Shown: piece after piece, positions 1 to 10,996 of the stretch
Layout of the letters: each line of letters begins with the position of its first letter
Position numbering within the stretch: the first letter of the stretch is position 1
Assembly: GCA_022606425.2 (NCBI GenBank)
Contig: JAHDVF020001468.1
Location: 2,458,501 to 2,522,500 of the forward strand
Direction of reading: 5' to 3'
Length of the DNA stretch: 64,000 nt
Source: Lepidostoma basale
Taxonomy: Eukaryota > Arthropoda > Insecta > Trichoptera > Lepidostomatidae
The notes under the pieces: generated by a model
What the model was told of the DNA's origin: nothing
Databases searched by the model: none
The model's input: only the letters and a program-made list of their open reading frames with translations
Translations under genes and position numbers: made by a program

Positions 1-764
1 AATGTTGACGGACGATAAGAGTGTGCAAAATAGATATGAATAATTATAAATAAATGTATGGTAGTGACGTAACAGTTGATGAGATTGCCAGAGAAAATGT
101 AATTGCGGTGGACACAAATGAGGTAAGTTAGCGTAGAAGATATAAGCATGAATGAAATAAAAATTGCATTGAAAATGATGAAGGAAAGATTGCAAAGAAA
201 GTGATGAATAAATGGCCCTCTCAAAGTCATTCTTCACTGCAAATAGAAATGTATCCACTTAAGCAGAGATGGCAGTACATAATAAGTTCTAGTGCCATCT
301 CTTATGTATAGAAGTGAAGCTTGGAGCGGGCAAAAAAAGAATGAAAGTAGGATAAATGCTGTAGATATGAGATCACTTTTAAGAATATGCAGGAAAATAT
401 TATATGATAGAATGCCGAACGACGCAATAAGAAAAAAATGTAGGGCAGATGAATGCATCATATGTAAAATTAAAAATGGATTCCTGATATGATTTGGAGA
501 TATGGAACGAATGGTCGAAAGAAAAATGTTTAAAATATTGTATACAAGCACAGTGAGTGGAAAAGACCGTGGAAGACCAAAGATAGCATGGCAATTAATC
601 AAATACTCAAAGGTGCCCACATTCGAAGTCTGAAAAATCGACGAGCGTGCATGTTAAGATGTATGAATGTTGAGGAACCTAGAGAGGTATGTCAAGACTG
701 AGCAATATGGCGGTCCATCATCTCCACCTACCCCTCCGGAGAAACGGCGTGATGGTTAGCTAGT
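1..764 (+). mobile_element. LINE family A, decayed copy with internal deletion
   Basis: This is a broken non-LTR retrotransposon that runs off the left edge. The first 200 bases translate, across frameshifts, as the start of an RT domain (TVDEIARENV near 79, then EVSVEDISMNEIKIALK near 120-170). The next part, from about 260, is the C-terminal end with SEAWSGQKKNESRINAVDMRS, the arginine-rich stretch and a 3' end reading TAYP/SGE just before the tail at 750-764. The palm and YADD region between these two parts is missing, so the copy has lost most of its RT. Several stops and shifts are present. The element class is secure from the many better copies in this window; the exact clade (RTE-like) is inference. 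Confidence 0.75.
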
Positions 765-959
765 ATTTTTTTATGTAAATATTTGTTTTGAATTGTTTAT
801 TTGACTTTTCTAACTCGTCACGTTGTGATAAGTCATTACTTCTTCTTCCTTGTCGGCTTCCTCGTGTCCGTCGTGTCGTTGACGTCCCGTCTTTCTATTA
901 TACTTCCATGGCGTAAGTATGGAGTTCTTCAGCTCTCACGACACTCCGCAGCTCACTAC
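765..959. other. unique sequence, no feature seen
   Basis: The stretch between the LINE tail and the next fold-back remnant shows no recognised gene or repeat. A short open frame (801-1061, +) has no motif and AT-rich composition like its surroundings. Confidence 0.5.
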
Positions 960-979
960 GATTTAAGGACAGTCATTCC

Positions 980-1140
980 AGTTTTACAGGAATTTTATTA
1001 TATTTTATGGAAATTACATGTTTTGACTTATCAATTGTTGTCTCATACAAATCACGATTAAACACAATTCATAGTGCCTTTGTAAGGCGAAACATATACA
1101 TAATTCCTATAAAATATAATAAAACTTCTAGAAAACAAAC
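980..1140. repeat. fold-back repeat, family C, with hammerhead-like hairpin
   Basis: Two inverted arms (about 983-1012 and 1105-1135, core AAAATATAATAAAACTTC and its complement) flank a small hairpin GCCTTTGTAAGGC followed by GAAAC and ATAT at 1075-1095. The same arms and hairpin recur at about ten places in this window. The upstream part that should read TTGATAA is altered here to CATAG, so this copy is degenerate. No coding capacity is seen. I infer a small non-autonomous element; see the family discussion in the findings. Confidence 0.65.
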
Positions 1141-1550
1141 CTATTCATTTACATATATATATTAAATTTCATTTCCACGTGTATCATCTCAATGTTTTTT
1201 GTAGATTTTTAATTTCAAATAATTATTTATGGATCGCTACTCGATTTTTTTCTTTCTACTTAAATTTTACTATTTTAAATATATCGATTTTTTTCTGGCC
1301 TTGTATTATATTTTCTAAAGAAAATAACTTGTTAGATATGAAATCTGTATGTATGACTGGTGATTTGTATGAGATGCGTGTTTTCTAAAGGTTACTCCAT
1401 ATAAGAGCATCAGAATGCTACGTGTTCAACTTGAGAATAATCACAAAACATAATTTTAAATTAAATAATATAATAATAAATTAATTTTATTGGTTGCGAA
1501 GGTTTTACAACTAGGAACACTCACTATGTCGTCTATGAGAGACAAACATT
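1141..1550. other. AT-rich unique sequence
   Basis: No gene, RNA or dispersed repeat is recognised. A 69-residue open frame (1179-1388, +) is rich in Phe, Ile and Asn as expected from AT-rich noncoding DNA. Confidence 0.5.
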
Positions 1551-1554
1551 ATTT

Positions 1555-1605
1555 CAGAGAGGAGAAAGACCAAGGAAAAGATGGCGTGACCATATTAATA
1601 AAATG
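1555..1605 (+). mobile_element. LINE family A, short internal fragment
   Basis: About 50 bases read ERPRKRWRDHINK, matching the GRPRKTWHDQINQ stretch of family A, and then stop where the SINE begins. It is probably a scrap of an old copy. Confidence 0.45.
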
Positions 1606-1608
1606 GCA

Positions 1609-1735
1609 CTCCGACGACCTTCGTGGCAGAGTGCTATAACTGTCACACCGAAGGTCCTAGGTTCGATTCCCGGCGTTGGCAATGTGATCGTCACCGTCAT
1701 TGGTCTGGTGTAGGTAATAGGTTCTTTCAGTCTGC
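1609..1735 (+). mobile_element. tRNA-type SINE E, 3'-truncated
   Basis: The head carries an A-box-like TGGCAGAGTG at 1624-1633 and a B-box-like GGTTCGATTCC at 1660-1670, the internal RNA polymerase III promoter layout of tRNA genes. The body (GTGATCGTCACCGTCATTGG) matches the other copies, but the copy stops soon after GTCTGGTG. The sequence does not fold as a functional tRNA, so it is a SINE rather than a tRNA gene. Confidence 0.75.
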
Positions 1736-3003
1736 AGCGATCCTTGTATATAAATACTTTGATGTATTAAGATCCCGCTTGATCTGAGACGCTTGCGTAG
1801 TGTTTGTTCTTATTTTAATTGTTCACCATGACATCACTTTCAATTGTTATTGCCGTTATTTCTCGGTTTTCTGACATGGTTTTCTTGTATAACGGAAAAT
1901 TCTTTCGAAGAGTGCTTGAAGCTGATACGTGACATTACAATAATCGTTTGGAATCGGAAACACAGTTAGTTTCAGCAATGAAGTCGGAAATACTGTTTTC
2001 TTTACATCGCTGCCCATTTTCAATATAATTATTAATCAACATGAATTTTTATAATGACTTCTATAGAATAACTCCTCTCCTTATTTTATCGTAGCATTTG
2101 GCCATAACGGATTGTTCTTCAAATTAGTAACACATTGTGGAATCTCTGAGTTGACTTAGTTTAAGATTTTTTTCTCTCCATCCGTTTAGAATCATTTGAT
2201 ATTCATATTTTGTTTTGATCGCTGATTTTACTCGTTTGAAATATTTCGCTTTATAAGGGATCGTTGATTGTTGAAAACAAACATTTCTAGAGATTTAAAA
2301 TAATTTAATTTCTCTAATTAAATAAATAATATAGGTATTTATTTAATTCTGACATGACCTCTGAAACTCACCATACAGCAACAAAAACCGGTGGATCTAG
2401 CAAGTAGCCATTTTAATACTTACTTATTTCTCTTTACGATCCGTTTAGACTATAATTACATTATTTCTTGAGCAAAAATGTTTATTTCCTTATTGTGCAT
2501 TTGAAATATAGTATGTTATAAATACTTCGGATGCAGCTGCTCTAAACATGGATGTTGTACTTCAACTGAATAATTCTCATAGATTTTTAAGCCAGTATTT
2601 TCTTCTTCTCCCGACACTATCTTTGACCTGTTACTCTCTCTGCGTCTAAGTTAATTCTTGAGTAGTGGACTGGTAGCTGTCCTTGCATCTTTTTGGAGAT
2701 CGTTCCAGAATTATGCTTCCTTGGGGTATACCGTTCTTTGCTGCTCTTACAGACCCTTGATTCTACCATTCTGGTTATATTTTCATTCCAGAACTTTCAT
2801 ATCTACCGTTTAACCTTAAAATATTTTCAACTTCTCATACACTTTGGACAACTGTGTTTCGTATTCTGCCACAAAAGGGTTTACCAGAAATGATTCTGAG
2901 TCTGATTATTTAGCTGATTCGAAGTAAGCTTTTGATTTTGACAGTGTCGGATCTGGATTATATGCTGTGCGTAGTGATAGGATGGACACAGGTCTTGTAT
3001 ATA
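1736..3003. other. AT-rich sequence, no feature seen
   Basis: About 1.27 kb without a recognisable gene, RNA or window-level repeat. Short open frames are present only at the density expected by chance in AT-rich DNA. Confidence 0.5.
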
Positions 3004-3262
3004 AACTAACTAACTAAACATTACGCCTTCTCCGCGAAGGGGTAGACAGAAATAATGGACTGCCATACTTTTCTTTCCTGACAGACTTCTTTCGATACTT
3101 CAACACTCATGCATCATGTCATGCGCGCACGTCGATTACTCCGACTCCTCCTTGACGGAAACTCGGTATTTGATTGATTTGATCGTGCCACGTTTTCCTC
3201 GGTCTACCACTATTTCTAGTTCCATTTACATCGTTAACATATACTTTTTTACTATTCTTTCT
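3004..3262 (-). mobile_element. LINE family A, 3' end fragment
   Basis: The reverse strand gives the 3' end of family A: a (TTAG)n tail, the stretch that encodes SAYPF-GE, and upstream sequence for NRRACMTRCMNVE and RGRPRKTWHDQINQ. The copy is 5'-truncated at about 3262 and carries small indels. Truncation at the 5' end with an intact simple-repeat tail is the normal product of target-primed reverse transcription. Confidence 0.8.
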
Positions 3263-3302
3263 TTGCTGTATATATTTGTATATAATTTATTGTATAATAA
3301 TT

Positions 3303-3540
3303 AAACATTTCGAAAAAGTGGCGTTTTGGTCAGTAATAAATATATTATTATCATTAATTTACTTTTGGTCAAAACACGTTTTCATAATTAAAATATGAAT
3401 TACTCTAATAAAAATGCCAAACAAAAACATTTCGAAAAAGTGGCGTTTTGGTCAGTAATAAATATATTATTATCATTAATTTACTTTTGGTCAAAACACG
3501 TTTTCATAATTAAAATATGAATTACTCTAATAAAAATGCC
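3303..3540. repeat. perfect tandem duplication, period 122 bp
   Basis: A block starting AAACATTTCGAAAAAGTGGC and ending AAAAATGCC occurs at 3303-3418 and again at 3425-3540, with a 6-base joint (AAACAA). I see no difference between the two copies, so the duplication is recent or homogenised. The unit has no coding capacity. It carries GAAAAAGTGGCG but no complete hammerhead-like core. Confidence 0.85.
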
Positions 3541-4164
3541 GTTCAGATACTAAAGAATTTGTGGAAATATTTTCAGCGATTATCGTATAAACAGAAAACG
3601 TCTCGGCTTATCAAGAATGAACTTGAACGTACACAAACATTATCCATTATTATGAACGCTATCTAAACTTCGCATATTAAGTTATCTTATCAAATAAGAT
3701 AAAAATAATTATTTTTATCTGCCTTGCATTCTTTCCTTTATATCGGCCTGTCATGTTTTCAACGTTTGTGTGTATTTTTTGTTTGCTCTGTAGATAACAG
3801 AATTGTAAGCACGTATAGTCACGTGAGAACGAGTTACGTACCTAAAATGTTGATTCATCGTCGGTACACTTTTTTTATTAGTTGAAATAGCCGCCACTAC
3901 TGTCCTTTATCGCTTTTCGTGTTGTTTTGGTCTCCCGTTTCTCGTTTCAAACTTTTGAGTACCCACTTACTTCTCGTGTAATTTTATTGTAATAACCCCA
4001 TTTTTACAGTGTTATTTCCTACCTGCTGCTTCTGCTTGCGTAATTTTTAACGTGGAAAATTAAATAGTTAATAGTATAATGTATATATATATATATTTTT
4101 TGTATACAAATACTTATATAAACAGTGAAGTTATTAAAAAATATTAACATATATACAATATATA
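3541..4164. other. AT-rich sequence, no feature seen
   Basis: No gene or repeat is recognised. There is a short TA microsatellite near 4081-4100. Confidence 0.5.
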
Positions 4165-4360
4165 CATATATACAAGTTCCAAAAATTTGTCAGACGTGGT
4201 GTCGTAAGAAGGGCGGAATGGTGAATGTTGTTAAACATAAAGTGATCGCTTAACCCAACCAATGACAGGTCATAAGTCCTGTAAACGCCTCGACTACCAT
4301 ATTCTGTTTCCAAATAATTTACATCTTCGTCTCTATTGAGATACAATTAATCCTTATAAT
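4165..4360 (-). repeat. dispersed repeat, family B
   Basis: The reverse strand runs from GGATTAATTGTATCTCAATA through ACCTGTCATTGGTTGGGTTA to TTGGAACTTGTATATATG. The same repeat is at 22684-22887 (+), 33682-33929 (+), 34195-34442 (+) and 56105-56277 (-). Two copies lie next to hammerhead-like palindromes at 33597-34566. No plausible protein is encoded; a 70-residue frame crosses it but has frame-breaking differences between copies. Confidence 0.75.
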
Positions 4361-4452
4361 ATATTTTTATAACATTTCGCTGTTAGAAAATCTTGGTGTC
4401 TGCTTAAGATTTTCTCATGGCAATATTCCGCATTCACGATCAAATTAAATAT

Positions 4453-4549
4453 TAAATGTCCTCCACGTGAGGAGTCGGACAAATCGACGTGCGTGCATTA
4501 TACGGTATAAGAATGTTGAGGAAACGAAAGAAGTGTATCAGGAAAACAG
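4453..4549 (+). mobile_element. LINE family A, internal fragment
   Basis: About 100 bases match the region encoding VRSRxNRRACMxRCxNVEETREVxQE of family A, with both ends lost. It is a degraded scrap. Confidence 0.65.
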
Positions 4550-5072
4550 CTTGGATAACTACCATAAACTAATTAAATCGTATTTCTACTTGACACTTTA
4601 TTTTGCAATCTCTTGTTTTTTTTTTAAATATATTCGTTGCTTCGTTTTTAAATTTAGAAAACAGTTTTTTGCAGATGCTAAAAACAATCTGTGAAGACAG
4701 TAAGTAGTGTTGCCTACAAGTGCTATTTTCCTATGAATAGGTACTGGCACAAAAGGCGAGCTACCGGTCGGTAATTGATTCTCCATGGTTCGTAGCCTGC
4801 GGATTGAGCGAGCAATTATCGGCTCTATCTAATCACCTATTACCTCCATACATAATGTACTGCCGCACTGCCCGCCCCGCTCCCGTACGAATCTCTAACG
4901 CAGATCCAGCCGGCCGTGGGGTGCCCTGATTGAAGGGAATCTAGCATGACAACATTCCCCCCACCCCTTTTCCCATTACACATAGACTCTGCTACACTTA
5001 ACAATACTTTTTTCAAACATTCGTTTCCTAATCAAAATCAAAAATTAGTTAACTACTGTAATTTTTTTTTAT
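4550..5072. other. unique sequence with a GC-richer island
   Basis: No gene is seen. The part 4790-4970 is clearly less AT-rich than its surroundings and holds no known repeat. It could be a conserved noncoding segment, but nothing in the sequence proves that. Confidence 0.4.
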
Positions 5073-5074
5073 AT

Positions 5075-5665
5075 GATTATACATTTAAATGGTGCACTTA
5101 AAGTTGTCATCGCAAACAAAAACCTATCCAAAAAAGCTAGAATGGCAGTGCACAATGGTGTTCTTCTACCGACCCTTATGTATGGAAACGAAGCATGGAA
5201 CTGGCAAAAGAAGGATGAAAGTAGAATAAATGCAGTAGAAATGAGATCTCTTAGACGAATGTGTGCATACTCTGTGTATGGTAGAGTGTCGAATGAAAAT
5301 ATAAGAAGTGAATGCGGTGCGAATGATGGTGTCATGAACAAAATAATGAAAGGATCATTAAGATGGTTTGACATATGGAAAGAATGAATGAAGAAAGAAT
5401 GGTAAAAAAATTATATGTTAATGATGTAAATGGTACCAGAAATAGAGGAAGACCAAGGAAAACGTGGCACGATCAAATAAATCAAATATTGAATGTCGGC
5501 CTTGTGAGGAGTCAGAGAAATCGACGCGCGTGCATGACACGATGTATGAATGTTGAGGAAACGAGAGAAATCTGTCAGGAAAGAAAAGTGTGGCAGTCCA
5601 TTCTTTCTGCCTACCCCTTCGGGGAGACGGCGTGATGGTTAGTTAGTTAGTTAGTTAGTTAGTTA
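5075..5665 (+). mobile_element. LINE family A, C-terminal copy with one frameshift
   Basis: One of the better copies of the family A C-terminus. Reading starts at NGALKVVIANKNLSKKARMA (near 5087) and continues through PTLMYGNEAWNWQKKDESR and MRSLRRM to RWF in one frame. The last part, MERMNEERMVKKLY to SILSAYPFGETA, is in a second frame. The shift is explained by loss of one G in the RWFGHMERM codons near 5367-5372. The stop TGA at about 5633 is followed by (TTAG)n to 5665. Family A proteins of this type are RT C-terminal regions beyond the palm. The copy cannot be functional. Confidence 0.85.
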
Positions 5666-6247
5666 CATTTACAATATAATAAAATAGTTTAAGGATGTTT
5701 GGATCTCTTATCGTAGGTAATTTTCTTCAAATTATCCTTAACACATTGCGTGTGGGTTTTCGTGACATTAAATTTGCAAGCTGTACGCGAAATTTTATAC
5801 TTTTATTCAAATCGAGACCTATTTTTACCTATTTGTATCCCAACAAATTTATACCTACGAGTATATGTATTATACCTGTATACCAAAACTCTTTATATCT
5901 TATTTTCGTGTCTATTTATGTCGAAATACCACATTTTTTATAACCGCGGTATTTTACATTGTTTACTTAGCGTTTGTAATGTCGATTTTTCTTGGAAAAT
6001 CAGAAAAACTCACATATTTCTGCAAAACAACATTCCTCGGCCGACTCATTTTATTATTCCAACCTTACCTACATGCTAATTGTACTTATTCCTGAACCCA
6101 TTCATGAATGAATCAGGAAATTCATTCACTTGACAACTCGTATATATTTCTACCCATTTATATAATATTTGTTTCGTTGCCTGTAAATTCACGTTAAAAC
6201 ACATTTTTTGTTTTCGGCTTGATAATTATTTCTTCCTTGGATTTAGA
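5666..6247. other. AT-rich sequence, no feature seen
   Basis: Overlapping open frames at 5695-6095 (+) are hydrophobic and Phe/Tyr-rich, as expected from AT-rich noncoding DNA, and show no motif. Confidence 0.45.
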
Positions 6248-6300
6248 TGTGATTTGGTGGGTTGTTGGTTTATGCGGGAGCATGATTTGTGTGGCCTGCA
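6248..6300 (+). repeat. dispersed repeat fragment, family J
   Basis: GTGATTTGGTGGGTTGTTGG, followed by TTTATGCGGG and TTTGTGTGGCC, matches 56552-56605 with a few differences. It is a short piece of an unclassified dispersed repeat. Confidence 0.55.
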
Positions 6301-7293
6301 GTGTTCCTCTGAAGGAGGATCGGTTTTGGGCGCTTGTGGCGGCTGGAGGTGTTTAGGTCGTAATTTGAGAGGTATTTTATTGCGGAGTTGGGATGTGATG
6401 GGAGTCCTTTGAAAAAACGTTTATTTTCTAAAATTTCAAGATTTTTCAAAGTTATACTTCTTTTATTCACGTGTACAATATATTGTTTGTACTACTTAGT
6501 GTACACACGATAGCTCCTTTATTTATTTAATATTTAAAAATTTACGCAATTTGATGTCACAGTAATCTTCAACAAACACTTGACGAGTCATGCGTAGTAA
6601 AGATAAGGAACCGAGTGAATCATTTGAAATAGGATAAACATTTATCGCGTGACCCGAAAATTTACTTTTTTTTTACTCAGTTCAAACGAACTTGAATGTT
6701 CTTCCTACAACATTTACGAATAAATTATCTTACATACATTATTTAACCGAGTAAAATAAAAGTCACGAACGAAATTTTGATCTAACCGTGACATTATATT
6801 TATACCGAACTATATGACCAGATATTTCACATGGAACGTTGAACCATTGCTGTTTATTATATTATTATATATTATTAAGTGATGTCAGAATATTTATTCA
6901 ATTCAAACAAATAAATTGTACTCGTGTGTGGAATGTAATAGAAATAGATTTAACCCATAGACCGCGCCAAGCTGCTCTGTGTGTCATCGCTACGCGTCAC
7001 ATTCTTGGTTGACACATTTTGAATAAAATGTCAATTTTAAAAGCGATATTTTCTTACAAACCAAATCATTTTAGGACTATATCAGTATCTTCCTAGTATA
7101 TTAAAAGATCAATAAACATATATTCGAGATCCTGTTGCGCACGACTTATTATTAATCTGACTAAACTCGTTGTCGGGGGGTAAAAGTTAATAAACATTTT
7201 ATACAAACATGGTCTCCTTTATTTACTCGCATATTTCGTGTGCATTTTATCGAAGTCTTGTTAGTTTTAAACATATAGTAAAAACAAATTAAC
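6301..7293. other. AT-rich sequence, no feature seen
   Basis: About 1 kb without a recognised gene or repeat. Confidence 0.5.
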
Positions 7294-7345
7294 TGAATAA
7301 CCATCACGGTGTCTTCCAAAGGGTAGGCAGAAATAATAGAACAAC
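7294..7345 (-). mobile_element. LINE family A, 3' tip
   Basis: Only the last 50 bases of family A remain (reverse complement of CCATCACGGTGTCTTCC and GGGTAGGCAGAAATAAT), a severely 5'-truncated insertion or a relic. Confidence 0.6.
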
Positions 7346-7370
7346 CAATTAAAATTGGTATATTTATTGT

Positions 7371-7483
7371 TTTTTGAACAGTGATGTAAAACTCCATATT
7401 AAATAATTAAAACATACGAAAACATCTGTTTGCTAGAAGCTTTATTATAGTTTATGGGAATGAAATGTTTCTCCTTACTAATA
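7371..7483 (-). repeat. fold-back repeat, family C, one arm
   Basis: The outer sequence GATGTAAAACTCCATATTAA and the arm with CTAGAAGCTTTATTATA match one half of the family C fold-backs. The second arm is replaced by an AATAAT microsatellite at 7483-7505. Confidence 0.6.
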
Positions 7484-7505
7484 ATAAAATAATAATAATA
7501 ATAAT

Positions 7506-8052
7506 ATGCTAACTTTTAAAGTGCCGTTTTTGTGATATAATCACCTCAAGGGTGCATTAATGCGATCGGTTAGAAAGTATAGTATAACAAAATATAAATG
7601 TTTAAATGGGGTATGAAATATGAAAAAGATGGGTTTTCAGTTTAAATCTGAAATCTGTCGGATCATTTATGCATCGTTTTAATTTTTTATGGATTGTTTT
7701 AAGCTGATAGACCGACATTAACAAACATTTGATTGGTATATATTTTTATTATCATTTGTTTTAGGTAGTATTTAAAGTTTGCGAAGTATTTTTTTTTTTA
7801 GATATACAGGCACCGCCGTTTAAACGCATATTTAAACGGGAAATAAAATTGACATGTATTAATAATAGTTAATTGTGACACGTAATACGTTTGTACTGTT
7901 TTGCTGTTAAAATTATATTAGTTTTATCGTTTTTATAAAGAATTTTGACAGGTGTAAAAATAAATTTTTCATTTGTTCCAATGACAATTTGAATAATTTT
8001 TTCAATATTATTTTTAAGTTCTTGCTGGTTAAGTGCCTAATTACAGCCAATT
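7506..8052. other. AT-rich sequence, no feature seen
   Basis: No gene, RNA or recurring repeat is recognised. Confidence 0.5.
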
Positions 8053-8060
8053 TAAAAAAC

Positions 8061-8260
8061 GGTGGATACGTGTAACATAAATTAAATAAACACAAAAGTC
8101 CGGATCGTCCATGTCAACATTGCAACATCGAAAAAAACATTTTGTGTTATTACATTATGTGCTAAATTAAAAAAAACGGTGGATTCGTAGAACATAAATT
8201 AAATAGACCATATGTGCACCATCTATTATAAAAAGAACATTTTGTGTTAAATTATTTTTA
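8061..8260. repeat. diverged tandem duplication, period about 117 bp
   Basis: The block GGTGGATACGTGTAACATAA at 8061 recurs as GGTGGATTCGTAGAACATAA at 8178, and ACATTTTGTGTTA occurs near the end of both. The copies differ at many positions, so this is an older event than the one at 3303-3540. Confidence 0.65.
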
Positions 8261-8316
8261 TTTTGTTATTTTATTTTATATCATTGTATTGTATATTATT
8301 TGTTTTAGATTTATTT

Positions 8317-8508
8317 TGTGGGTGTTGGACGATCGTAGTGTGCGCGGGAGATGCCTATTGGTGGCGATGAGGTTCGCAACCCATCACACTGCGTCTCCCG
8401 CGGGGCGAAAAGAGAAGGATGGAGTGCCGCATCAGTAAAAGTGTGACAGTCCATTCTTTCTGCCTACCCTTTCGGGGAGACGGCGTGATGGTTAGTTAGT
8501 TAGTTAGT
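8317..8508 (+). mobile_element. chimeric SINE with LINE family A tail, copy 1
   Basis: The first 120 bases (TGTGGGTGTTGGAC onward) are unrelated to family A and recur only at 32805. From about 8437 the sequence becomes the family A 3' end (GTGTGACAGTCCATTC to GGCGTGATGGTTAG) with a (TTAG)n tail. The head contains a B-box-like GGTTCGCAACC at 8371-8381 and a stem pairing CGCGGGAGA (8343-8351) with TCTCCCGCG (8394-8402). No clear A box is seen. A short RNA-polymerase-III-like head joined to a LINE tail is the standard design of a SINE that uses the LINE's machinery. This copy and the one at 32805 are nearly identical. Confidence 0.75.
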
Positions 8509-8992
8509 TTGATTGTGTATCTATTTTTCGGTATCCGGTTTAGGTACTCAGTGTACCTAATGCGTACCGCCGCTGGTACGTGCGTGCATTACATTTTTCT
8601 CGGATGGCATCAGTCTGGATTTACTCAGAGCCAATAATAAATATACCCTGTCATCTGTACGTACGATGTTCCGTCTGCAGCCCGTCCCTGCCCCCTCCTC
8701 ATCCTACACGCAAGACCTTATTACTTACTTATTATTCCTCGGGGCTTTCTCGTCCCTCGAAGCTAAAACCGTATATAATGCACGCTTATTTATATTATCT
8801 CATTTTACGGCTCATTTGTGCTAAATTAGCATGTTTCTATACTTTTCCTTCCTGCTCTTACTTTCGTTATTTATCACGATATTTTAAGAACACTTTTTAA
8901 AAAATATATTCGTACTTACAAATATTCAATCATTGCTCTACATTCCTTGATTTTTAATTTTTTATTATTATTATAAAATCATATCATAATAC
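8509..8992. other. unique sequence
   Basis: No gene or repeat is recognised. A 106-residue open frame (8580-8900, +) has no motif that I know. Confidence 0.45.
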
Positions 8993-8994
8993 AT

Positions 8995-9203
8995 GATCTA
9001 TCGTTCTTACGTTAAAAATAGTTTTGGAGCTCTCTGGCAAAAGAAAAGATTTTTTTTTAATACCATATCATTTACCACATCCGTTCAAGAAGTTCAAGAT
9101 ATTGGAAGCATGCTCCGATATACTCGTATACACACATTGAATACGTCTTAAGAATTCGTATTTAGTACTATTTTTAGGGTGTAATATTCTACTTTGCATA
9201 CAA
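8995..9203 (+). repeat. repeat H, copy 1
   Basis: CTATCGTTCTT, TTCAAGATATTGGAAGCATG and GGGTGTAATATTCTACTTTG occur in the same order as at 10599-10799, with several small indels. It could be a dispersed repeat or a local duplication 1.6 kb apart; only two copies are in the window. Family A begins directly after it. Confidence 0.65.
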
Positions 9204-9207
9204 ATAT

Positions 9208-9505
9208 AATAATGAAAGGATCATTTATATGGTTTGGACATATTGAAAGAATGAATGGTAAAAAATTTAAATGTTAACGATGTTAATGGAACTAGAAATA
9301 GAGGAAGACCGAGGAAAACGTGGCACGATTAAATATATCAAATGTCAGCCACGTGAGGAGTCAGAGAAATCGACGCGCGTGCATTTCACGATGTATGAAT
9401 GTTGAGGAAGCGAGAGAAATATGTCAGGAAAGAAATGTGTGGCATTCCATTCTTTCTGCCTACCCCCTCGGAGAGACGGGGTGATGGTAAGTTAGTTGTT
9501 TAGTT
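9208..9505 (+). mobile_element. LINE family A, 5'-truncated copy
   Basis: It begins at the KGSLRWFGH codons and runs to a short (TTAG)-like tail. A deletion removed the codons between ERMN and KKF, and another shortened DQINQILN. The stretch RNRGRPRKTWHD and NRRACxSRCMNVEEAREICQ is readable. Not functional. Confidence 0.8.
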
Positions 9506-10598
9506 TAAAATCATATAATTTTGAACTCATTTCAAATTATTTGATAGTGAAGAGACCACCTTTCTATTATCATTGCTTTCATTAACCGCCCTAGACATAT
9601 CAACGCACGTGATACGCACACTCTGACTACCTTTCTGCGCTATCCCGTATCACGTACGCTCTTGAGAAAAAAAACGTACCTAAAATCTACAAACCGTAGG
9701 GATACGTGCGGTGTACCAACAGTTCTCGAATACAAGTCATCACGAGTATGATAGTTTTACAATAGGCGGGCGAAGTCTGCGATCAAGTCTTTGACGTTTC
9801 GTCATTTAAAAAAATATATAATTAATATGTAATTAAATTTAATTAATAAAAAACCTGATTATTTTTTTGCATATTTCTAGGAAAGTTACCTGAAGGTAGG
9901 ATGGTTAACTGAGAAGTAAAGTGTCTCTTTGCATTTATTTGATATACAATATGACTTGTAAATTCACCTTGTTTTGCCACAATTATAAACGTAGCATGAA
10001 TTGAAAAAAATCTTTCAAAACCGATGAGTATGATACTTAGGATTATATTATACAGTTCCTGCTAATAATATTACCTTTTTGAATATTTTCATTTTTGTTT
10101 GATGTTATATTTTGTTTGATACTTTAATGAGACGTTCCATTAAAACGTAAATATTGTCAAATTCAGCCGGGCTAGTTTGAGCGCGGTAATAGTCACGGTC
10201 GGGGAATAGTAAAAGACGCCCCGAGGAATGGTAATTGTCTGGCCGCAAGTTGGGCACAAAGCACAAAGAAACTATGTCAAGTTTTCACTCCTTAACTAAA
10301 TTTATACCTCGGGTTTCAGCAACTTTCTTAGATCTCACCAGATTCCAGCGAATGTTTGTCACTTGTTTTCTGTTTACTTAGCTTTTTAAATTATGTTTTT
10401 TTTTTCTCTTTCATTTTCTAGTGCTTGTATTATATCATATTTTAGCACTCCCGTATTTTCTCGCTGAATAATTTTCTATAATATATATTCAACTTTGTAA
10501 AAAAGGTTCATTGCATTGTTCAAGTCTTTTCAATTCCTAATGCCAATTTGTATTTTGTCTTCTACACTTACTTTTTTAAATTTATAGGTTGAAAACAT
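9506..10598. other. unique sequence with two GC-richer islands
   Basis: No gene is recognised. The parts 9590-9790 and 10160-10330 are less AT-rich than their surroundings and match no other part of the window. They may be conserved noncoding DNA. Confidence 0.4.
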
Positions 10599-10799
10599 GG
10601 TCTATCGTTCTTTCAATAAAATTAGTTTTACTACTCTCTGGAAAAATAAAAGCTTTTTTTTAATCCATATCATTTATCACTTCCGTTCAAGAGTTCAAGA
10701 TATTGGAAGCATGCTCCGATATATACAAACATTGAATACCTCTTAATAATTCGAAATCAGTATTACTTTTTAGGGTGTAAAATTCTACTTTGCATACAA
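10599..10799 (+). repeat. repeat H, copy 2
   Basis: This matches 8995-9203 throughout, with scattered differences. Unlike copy 1 it is not followed by a LINE, so the right boundary of the repeat is probably near TTTGCATACAA. Confidence 0.65.
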
Positions 10800-10826
10800 G
10801 GAATGATAATTATTCGTATTATTTTT

Positions 10827-10996
10827 TCTTGAACAATTATGTAAAATTTCATGATGGAAACATCCGTTTTCTAAAAGTTTTTTCGTAGAATTACATGTTG
10901 TGCCTTTCTAGAACATTATCAAAAGTAACTTTTGATATTGCCATAGAAATGCCAAATATATAATGCATTTAGAAAACATACGTTTACATCAATATT
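10827..10996. repeat. fold-back repeat, family C, degenerate
   Basis: Outer TTGAACAATTATGTAAAATT, an arm with CCGTTTTCTAAAAGTTTT, a decayed hairpin region (TGTGCCTTTCTAGAACATTATC) and a second arm TTAGAAAACATACGTTT are present. Both arms are recognisable but the hammerhead-like core is scrambled. Confidence 0.55.

Noticed and set aside
1609..1735. possible tRNA gene (A and B boxes)
   Set aside because: No cloverleaf can be formed, and the same head recurs with a common 3' body in eight places, so it is a SINE.
5695..6095. three overlapping hydrophobic open frames
   Set aside because: All are Phe/Tyr/Ile-rich in several frames at once, as expected from AT-rich noncoding sequence.
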